Part shown: one piece after another, positions 11,543 through 15,522 of the stretch
Layout of the letters: each line of letters begins with the position of its first letter
Numbering within the stretch: the stretch's first letter is position 1
DNA from: Anaerolinea thermophila
GTDB taxonomy: Bacteria; Chloroflexota; Anaerolineae; Anaerolineales; Villigracilaceae
NCBI GenBank assembly: GCA_020722305.1
Contig: DYLB01000021.1
Location: 1 to 15,522, forward strand
Reading direction: 5' to 3'
DNA length: 15,522 nucleotides
Notes under the pieces: generated by a model
The model's database searches: none
Seen by the model: the letters and a program-made list of their open reading frames with translations, nothing else
What the model was told of the DNA's origin: nothing
Translations under genes and position numbers: made by a program

Positions 11543-12532
11543 CTAAACCCACGTCCGGCGGCGCATCCAGGTGAACATCAGGATGGGCGAAAGGATGAAA
11601 AGGACGAGCACCGCGTAAAAGATGGGACGCGTCATCCATTCATAAACCGGGACTTGCGGCAGGAAGAAGTTCATCCCGAAAAAACCGGCGAAGAAAGAAA
11701 GCGGCATGAACAGGGTGGTGATGATGGTCAGGGTTTTCATCACTTCGTTCATGCGGTTGTTGATGACGGAGAGATAGGTGTCCAGCGCCCCGCCGACCAG
11801 GTCGCGCATACTCTCGTTCAGGTCGTGCAGGCGGACGAGGTGGTCGTAGATGTCGCGGAAGAAGATGCGGTCGCGCGGGTCAATCGTGGCATAGTCGTCC
11901 CTGGCGAGCTTGTTCAGCACCTCGCGCAGGGGCAGGATCACCCGGCGCATGGACAGCAGGGTCCGTTTCAGGCTGAACAGGCGCTCCAGCGTGGAGGGGG
12001 TCGGGTGGCTGAAAATCTGGTCTTCGATCTCGTCGAGGGCCAGGTCTATCCGTTCGACGACAGGCAGATAGTCCGAGACAAGGCGGTCAATCAGCTTGTA
12101 GAGCAGGTGGTCGGCCCCGTCGTGCAGGTGGCGTTCGTCCCGCTGACAGGAATCCCAAACCTGGTCGAGGAAGGGCAGCCGCATGTCGTGATGGGTGACG
12201 ATGTAGTTCTTGCCAATGAACACGTCCAATTCTTCGATCTCGGTCTCCCAGCCGGAAGTGGCGTGGTTGAGCAGGAGGAAATGGTTCAACACCAGGTAAA
12301 GGTAATCGCCCCAATCGTCCACTTTGGGGGTATGGGTCTCCTGCAAGGCGTCGTCAATCGCCAGCGGGTGGAAACCGAAAGATTTTAAAATCGGCTCGCA
12401 GATTTCGGGAGGCTCGCCGGCAAAATCCAGCCACAGGAGTGACTTGGAATTTTGAGAAGGCGGCGCCAGCTGCTCGGTGGGTAGATCCGTTTGGAGCGGT
12501 CGTCCGGGGGTGTAAAGCATGGCTCTGATCAT
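11543..12532 (-). CDS. corA: CorA-type magnesium/cobalt channel
   Basis: A 329-residue CorA family protein, a homopentameric inner-membrane Mg2+ channel. The large N-terminal cytoplasmic domain (about 1-265) contains the long helix region with LDEIEDQIF, LFSLKRTLLSMRRVILPLREVLNKLARDD and DLNESMRDLVGGALDTYLSVINNRMNEVMKTLT. TM1 (about 266-286) ends in the ion-selective motif GMN (286-288), and TM2 is at about 303-322, followed by the positive tail MRRRTWV. The periplasmic loop lacks a clear MPE-type stretch (FFLPQVPVYEW). The frame is open to TTG at 12580, but ATG at 12532 follows GGAG with good spacing (CCGGAGATACA). No terminator was seen between its stop and the lexA promoter. Confidence 0.92.
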   Translation of the reverse strand: MIRAMLYTPGRPLQTDLPTEQLAPPSQNSKSLLWLDFAGEPPEICEPILKSFGFHPLAIDDALQETHTPKVDDWGDYLYLVLNHFLLLNHATSGWETEIEELDVFIGKNYIVTHHDMRLPFLDQVWDSCQRDERHLHDGADHLLYKLIDRLVSDYLPVVERIDLALDEIEDQIFSHPTPSTLERLFSLKRTLLSMRRVILPLREVLNKLARDDYATIDPRDRIFFRDIYDHLVRLHDLNESMRDLVGGALDTYLSVINNRMNEVMKTLTIITTLFMPLSFFAGFFGMNFFLPQVPVYEWMTRPIFYAVLVLFILSPILMFTWMRRRTWV

Positions 12533-12557
12533 TGTATCTCCGGTGTGAAAAAGTAGC

Positions 12558-12587
12558 CGTATATCACGATAATTCAACAAAATTCAA
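12558..12587 (-). promoter_or_regulatory. Possible corA promoter
   Basis: On the minus strand, TTGAAT (12587-12582), 18-nt spacer and TATACG (12563-12558), in an AT-rich stretch. It is a weak match, offered because corA is divergent from the next gene and needs a start here. Confidence 0.3.
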
Positions 12588-12636
12588 ATTTATTTCAAAA
12601 ATATTGAGTTTTGATTACAAAATCACTAAGTTTATA

Positions 12637-12664
12637 TTGACTTATTTGAAGACCGGCGTATAAT
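12637..12664 (+). promoter_or_regulatory. Promoter of the DUF2089/SHOCT-like gene cluster
   Basis: -35 TTGACT (12637-12642), 16-nt spacer, -10 TATAAT (12659-12664). The 70 bases upstream are unusually AT-rich for this window and could act as an UP element. A second weaker pair, TTGATT (12611) with TATATT (12633), may exist. Transcription should start near 12671. Confidence 0.85.
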
Positions 12665-12702
12665 TGGCCTGGAAACACAATAAACCTATCTGGAGGTCGC
12701 TT

Positions 12703-13083
12703 ATGAATCCTGTGCTTAACCGCTGTCCGGTATGCCAGAGCGAACTGATCATTACCCGCCTGAACTGCCCCACTTGCGATACCAGCATCGAAGGTCGTTT
12801 CACGGGCGGGCACTTTGCGCACCTTTCAGTCGAGCACCTTGATTTTATCGAAACTTTCGTACGTTGCGAAGGCAAATTGACCCGCATGGAAGACGAACTG
12901 GGATTGTCTTACCCGACCATCCGCAACCGGCTGCACGAAGTGATCCGCGCCATGGGCTACGAACCCGGCAAAGACGAACCCGAAGAGCTGGACGATGAGC
13001 GGCGCCGGTCGTTGCTCGACGCCCTGGACGCGGGCGAGATTTCAGCCGACGAGGCCCTCAAGGCCTTGCGCGGTGAAAATTAG
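12703..13083 (+). CDS. DUF2089 family zinc-ribbon/helix-turn-helix protein
   Basis: A 126-residue protein. The N-terminal zinc ribbon has C8/C11 (CPVC) and C22/C25 (CPTC). A helix-turn-helix-like region then reads FIETFVRCEGKLTRMEDELGLSYPTIRNRLHEVIRAMGY (49-86), the signature of DUF2089 proteins, which are predicted DNA-binding regulators. The C-terminal 26 residues (RRRSLLDALDAGEISADEALKALRG) are a SHOCT-like helical hairpin shared with the next three genes. TGGAGG (12691-12696) supports ATG 12703; the frame extends to 12664 but over the -10 box. It heads a four-gene operon and may regulate it. No ligand or target is visible. Confidence 0.85.
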   Translation: MNPVLNRCPVCQSELIITRLNCPTCDTSIEGRFTGGHFAHLSVEHLDFIETFVRCEGKLTRMEDELGLSYPTIRNRLHEVIRAMGYEPGKDEPEELDDERRRSLLDALDAGEISADEALKALRGEN

Positions 13084-13108
13084 CCGCGGGAAAGCAAGGA
13101 GTGGTGCG

Positions 13109-14341
13109 ATGGAACACCAAATATTGACCATAAAACCCGAATCGAAGATCATCATCGGGACGGTCCCCGGTGATCTGCGCGTGCGCGGCGGTGAACAGGC
13201 GGAACTTTCGGCCAAAACAGACGGGATCGAACTGGCCGTGACCGACAAGGACGGCATCGTCGAGATTTCCTGCGACGGCGACCTGATCCTGTCCCTGCCG
13301 CAGCAGGCCGGGATTCAGGTCGAAAAGGTCGAAGGCGACCTGAGCGTGCGCGGCCTGCTCGGGAGCGTTTCGGTCAACGAGACCGAAAACGACGCGGCCC
13401 TCAGCCACGTCGGCCCGGTGGATTTGAAGGGGGTCGGCGGGAATCTGGTGCTGCGCTACGCCAGCGGCGCGGTCCGCGTGACCGGCGTAGGCGGCGACGC
13501 CTCGCTGCGCCACATCTACGGTGATCTGGCGCTGAGCGCCGTCGGCGCGGACCTGTACCTGCGCGACGTCCGCGGCAGCGTGCTTGCCACTGCCGGTGAA
13601 GACATCGTAGCTTACATCGAACCACTGGCCGAGGCCTCGTACACGCTGAGCGCCGGTAAAGACATTGTGATGCGCGTCCCGGCCAACTTGGATTTGCAGG
13701 TCAACGCCACCGCCGGGGCGCACAACGGAGTCAAAGTGGCGCTCTCGGGCCTGCTCGAAGAAGCCTTTTCGGGGGTTTACAGCGCCACCTTCGGCAGCGG
13801 TTCCGCCAAAGCCAGCCTGACGGCCGGCGGCAGCGTGCTGTTGACCAACCGGGTGGACGAATGGGAGGCCCGCGCCGATTTCGACGTGGACGACGGGTCC
13901 TTCGTCTGGGAGAAATTCGCCAGCATGGGGGTGGATGTCGGCACCCGTATGGCCGATATGGGTGTGAAGATGGGCGAAATGGGGGCCGATATCGCCAACC
14001 GGGTCGCCGAGCGGATGGCGAACGTCAACATCCGCAGCGAGCGGGTGCGGGAGCGGGCCGAGGCGGCCGCCCGCCGGGCCGAACTCAAGGCCCAGGCCGC
14101 CCTGCGCCGCGCCGAACAAAAGCTGCGCCAGTCTGAGCGCCAGATGGAAAGCCAGATGCGGCACACCGAACACCACGCCCGCCATTGGAACGTCAGTTTC
14201 GAGAGCCAGGCCGCCCCGTCCGCGCCGCCCCGTCCGCGCGTCTCTGACGAAGAACGCCTGGCCATCCTGCGAATGCTGGCCGACAAGAAAATTACGGCCG
14301 AACAGGCCGAAAGACTGCTATCGGCCCTCGAAGGAGGCTAA
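13109..14341 (+). CDS. DUF4097-like beta-repeat protein with C-terminal SHOCT-like module
   Basis: A 410-residue protein. Residues about 1-250 are short beta-strand repeats (GDLRVRGG, GDLSVRGLLGSVSVNE, GGNLVLRYASGAVRVTGVGGDASLRHIYGDLALSAVGADLYLRDVRGSV) typical of DUF4097/YvlB-type putative adhesin folds, probably a right-handed beta helix. Residues about 278-355 form a highly charged coiled-coil-like helix (RAEAAARRAELKAQAALRRAEQKLRQSERQ) preceded by M-G-x-x-M/V repeats. Residues 380-410 are the SHOCT-like hairpin (DEERLAILRMLADKKITAEQAERLLSALEGG). No signal peptide or TM is seen. AAGGAG (13096-13101) sets ATG 13109, 25 nt after the DUF2089 stop. Relatives in Firmicutes act in envelope-stress responses; that role is by analogy. 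Confidence 0.78.
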   Translation: MEHQILTIKPESKIIIGTVPGDLRVRGGEQAELSAKTDGIELAVTDKDGIVEISCDGDLILSLPQQAGIQVEKVEGDLSVRGLLGSVSVNETENDAALSHVGPVDLKGVGGNLVLRYASGAVRVTGVGGDASLRHIYGDLALSAVGADLYLRDVRGSVLATAGEDIVAYIEPLAEASYTLSAGKDIVMRVPANLDLQVNATAGAHNGVKVALSGLLEEAFSGVYSATFGSGSAKASLTAGGSVLLTNRVDEWEARADFDVDDGSFVWEKFASMGVDVGTRMADMGVKMGEMGADIANRVAERMANVNIRSERVRERAEAAARRAELKAQAALRRAEQKLRQSERQMESQMRHTEHHARHWNVSFESQAAPSAPPRPRVSDEERLAILRMLADKKITAEQAERLLSALEGG

Positions 14342-14343
14342 TA

Positions 14344-14982
14344 ATGTCTGCAGAGGAACGCGCCAAAATCCTCCAGATGGTAGAGGATGGGAAGATTTCC
14401 GCCGAAGAGGCCATGCGCCTGATCCGGGTGTTGGAGGAGAGCGATGCCGAAGCGCAGGCGGACTTCGAGCCGGATCCAGCCGTGGAAACGGCCCTCGTCC
14501 CGGAGCCGGCCCCGGGTCCCGCGCCGAACCGGGATTTCGAACGCAGATTAAAAGGATTCCGCCGCCTGTGGGTCATCCCGCTCTGGATCGGCGTCATCCT
14601 GACCATCGCCGGGGCCGGTTGGATATATTCGGCCATGCAGAGTTCAGGTTTCGGGTTCTGGTTCCTCTGCGCCTGGCTGCCTTTCCTGCTCGGTGTGGGC
14701 GCCATCGCCCTGGCTTTTGGAAGCCGGAACTCGCGCTGGATCTACGTGGACGTCAAAAACCCACCCGGAGAATCGCCGCGCCACATCCGGATCGGTTTCC
14801 CCTTCCCGATGGGACTGGCGCGCTGGGGTTTGCGGAACTTCGGGCATCACATCCCGAACCGGGAGCGCAAGATTGCCGACGATGCGCTGAAGGCCGTTTT
14901 CGAGACCGCTTCGACCGATGAACCGATCATGGTGGATGTGCGGGAGGAAGACGGCGAGCACGTGCAGGTTTACATTGGATAA
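14344..14982 (+). CDS. SHOCT-like two-TM membrane protein
   Basis: A 212-residue protein. The N-terminal SHOCT-like hairpin is at 2-32 (SAEERAKILQMVEDGKISAEEAMRLIRVLEE). An acidic proline-rich linker (about 33-62) follows, then two TM helices (about 74-97 and 103-125) and a C-terminal soluble domain (about 131-212) ending EEDGEHVQVYIG. That domain resembles the C-terminal domain of the next gene product. The start ATG lies 2 nt after the previous stop, with GGAGG in the preceding coding end, so they are coupled. It is presumably the membrane partner of the cluster; no enzymatic motif is seen. Confidence 0.75.
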   Translation: MSAEERAKILQMVEDGKISAEEAMRLIRVLEESDAEAQADFEPDPAVETALVPEPAPGPAPNRDFERRLKGFRRLWVIPLWIGVILTIAGAGWIYSAMQSSGFGFWFLCAWLPFLLGVGAIALAFGSRNSRWIYVDVKNPPGESPRHIRIGFPFPMGLARWGLRNFGHHIPNRERKIADDALKAVFETASTDEPIMVDVREEDGEHVQVYIG

Positions 14983-15038
14983 GGATTGATCAGGCAGAAA
15001 TTTTCAACCCGTTATCGGAATTTTCACAGGAGGTTGGC

Positions 15039-15419
15039 ATGACAGAAGAAAGAATGAAAATCCTGAAGATGATCGAGGAGGGCAAGCTCAGCGCCGACGA
15101 AGGTGCCAAGCTGCTGGCGGCCCTGGCCCAGGGAGGGCGCAGCACTTCCGGTAGTTCTTCCGTCCCGCGTGGGCCGGGGGCGCCGCGCCTGCTGCGTATC
15201 CGCGTCACCGACGTGGCCAGCGGGCGCAACAAGGCTATGGTGCAGATCCCGCTGGCGTTGATTGACGCCGGGCTTAAGATCGGCGCCCATTTCGCCCCCG
15301 AAGTTGAAGGCGTGGATATGGCAAACGTCATGGAAGCCCTGCGCTCCGGCGTAACCGGCAAGATCATTGACGTCCAGGATTCTGAAGACGGCGAACACGT
15401 CGAAATCTTCGTCGAGTAG
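15039..15419 (+). CDS. Small SHOCT-like protein, YvlB-type N-terminus
   Basis: A 126-residue soluble protein. Residues 2-33 are the SHOCT-like hairpin (TEERMKILKMIEEGKLSADEGAKLLAALAQGG). A Ser/Pro-rich linker is at about 34-50. A C-terminal domain (51-126) reads LLRIRVTDVASGRNKAMVQIPLALIDAGLKIG and ends DGEHVEIFVE, paralogous to the end of the preceding membrane protein. AGGAGG (15029-15034) supports the ATG. It lies 56 nt after the previous stop and ends the cluster at a terminator. Function is unknown; a partner or competitor of the membrane paralogue is plausible. Confidence 0.78.
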   Translation: MTEERMKILKMIEEGKLSADEGAKLLAALAQGGRSTSGSSSVPRGPGAPRLLRIRVTDVASGRNKAMVQIPLALIDAGLKIGAHFAPEVEGVDMANVMEALRSGVTGKIIDVQDSEDGEHVEIFVE

Positions 15420-15434
15420 TTGGATGATTTGGCA

Positions 15435-15492
15435 GTTCGGTGGCCAGGCAGTTGGGAAAGACTGCTGCCTGCGCCTGGCCGAACCATTTTTT
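15435..15492 (+). terminator. Terminator of the SHOCT-like cluster
   Basis: CAGGCAG (15445-15451) pairs with CTGCCTG (15465-15471). Outside it, GTTCGG (15435-15440) and CC/AGG bases can pair with CCTGGCCGAAC (15474-15484) with a small bulge. TTTTTT (15487-15492) follows. It is a long bulged hairpin with a good T-run. The remaining bases to 15522 show nothing further. Confidence 0.8.
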
Positions 15493-15522
15493 CTCCTACT
15501 TTTTCAACCCCTTCATCAAAAT

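Noticed and set aside
12533..12702. A small gene in the AT-rich corA/DUF2089 divergent spacer
   Set aside because: Only short antisense or promoter-overlapping frames exist; the region is better explained as two promoters.

Overview
ORGANISM. The window is a GC-rich bacterial chromosome segment. Several signs suggest a Chloroflexota, most likely Anaerolineae-like, genome: the tuf-rpmG-tRNA(Trp)-secE-nusG-rplK-rplA-rplJ-rplL order, a LexA box of the Gram-positive type (GAAC-N4-GTTC), DUF2089 and YvlB-like stress-type genes, and a eukaryote-like ubiquitin-conjugation cluster. This assignment is inference from gene content; no 16S gene or long marker was compared. REGION 1 (1-4000), translation and secretion block. 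It holds the last codons of tuf, rpmG, a CCA-anticodon tRNA(Trp), secE, nusG, and the L11-L1 and L10-L7/L12 genes. Regulatory RNA is readable in it: a likely L1 autoregulatory site between rplK and rplA, and an L10 leader in front of rplJ with a terminator stem and a fully complementary 14-bp antiterminator. A strong terminator closes rplL. REGION 2 (4038-10733), the centrepiece. It is a single-strand, apparently self-regulated operon encoding a complete ubiquitin-like conjugation and deconjugation pathway. In order it has: an E1-like ThiF/MoeB enzyme fused to an N-terminal FadR/GntR winged helix; a multi-pass membrane protein ending in a prokaryotic RING-type zinc finger (E3-like); a ubiquitin-like (YukD-type) domain fused to an E2; a second, free ubiquitin-like protein; a JAB/JAMM isopeptidase; a glycine-rich membrane protein with a C-terminal FHA domain; and a secreted or membrane-anchored VWA protein. 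A canonical promoter precedes the E1, and a FadR-type palindrome (TGGTCTGACCA) covers the predicted transcription start, so the E1 itself may repress its own operon. A 12-bp perfect hairpin separates the conjugation genes, including the free Ubl, from JAB-FHA-VWA. REGION 3 (10748-12532, minus strand). lexA has a SOS box lying inside its own promoter, and a CorA-type Mg2+ channel gene follows. REGION 4 (12637-15492, plus strand). A strong AT-rich promoter drives four genes: a DUF2089 regulator, a DUF4097-like beta-repeat protein, a two-TM protein and a small soluble protein. All four carry the same short helical SHOCT-like module, and the last two also share a second C-terminal domain. A bulged terminator with a T6 tract ends the run. 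HOW IT FITS TOGETHER. Regions 1 and 3 are housekeeping. Region 2 looks like a membrane-associated protein-modification system with its own transcriptional sensor, and region 4 looks like an envelope-stress type module. No stretch longer than 300 bases lacks a gene. I saw no CRISPR array, transposase, integrase or rRNA.
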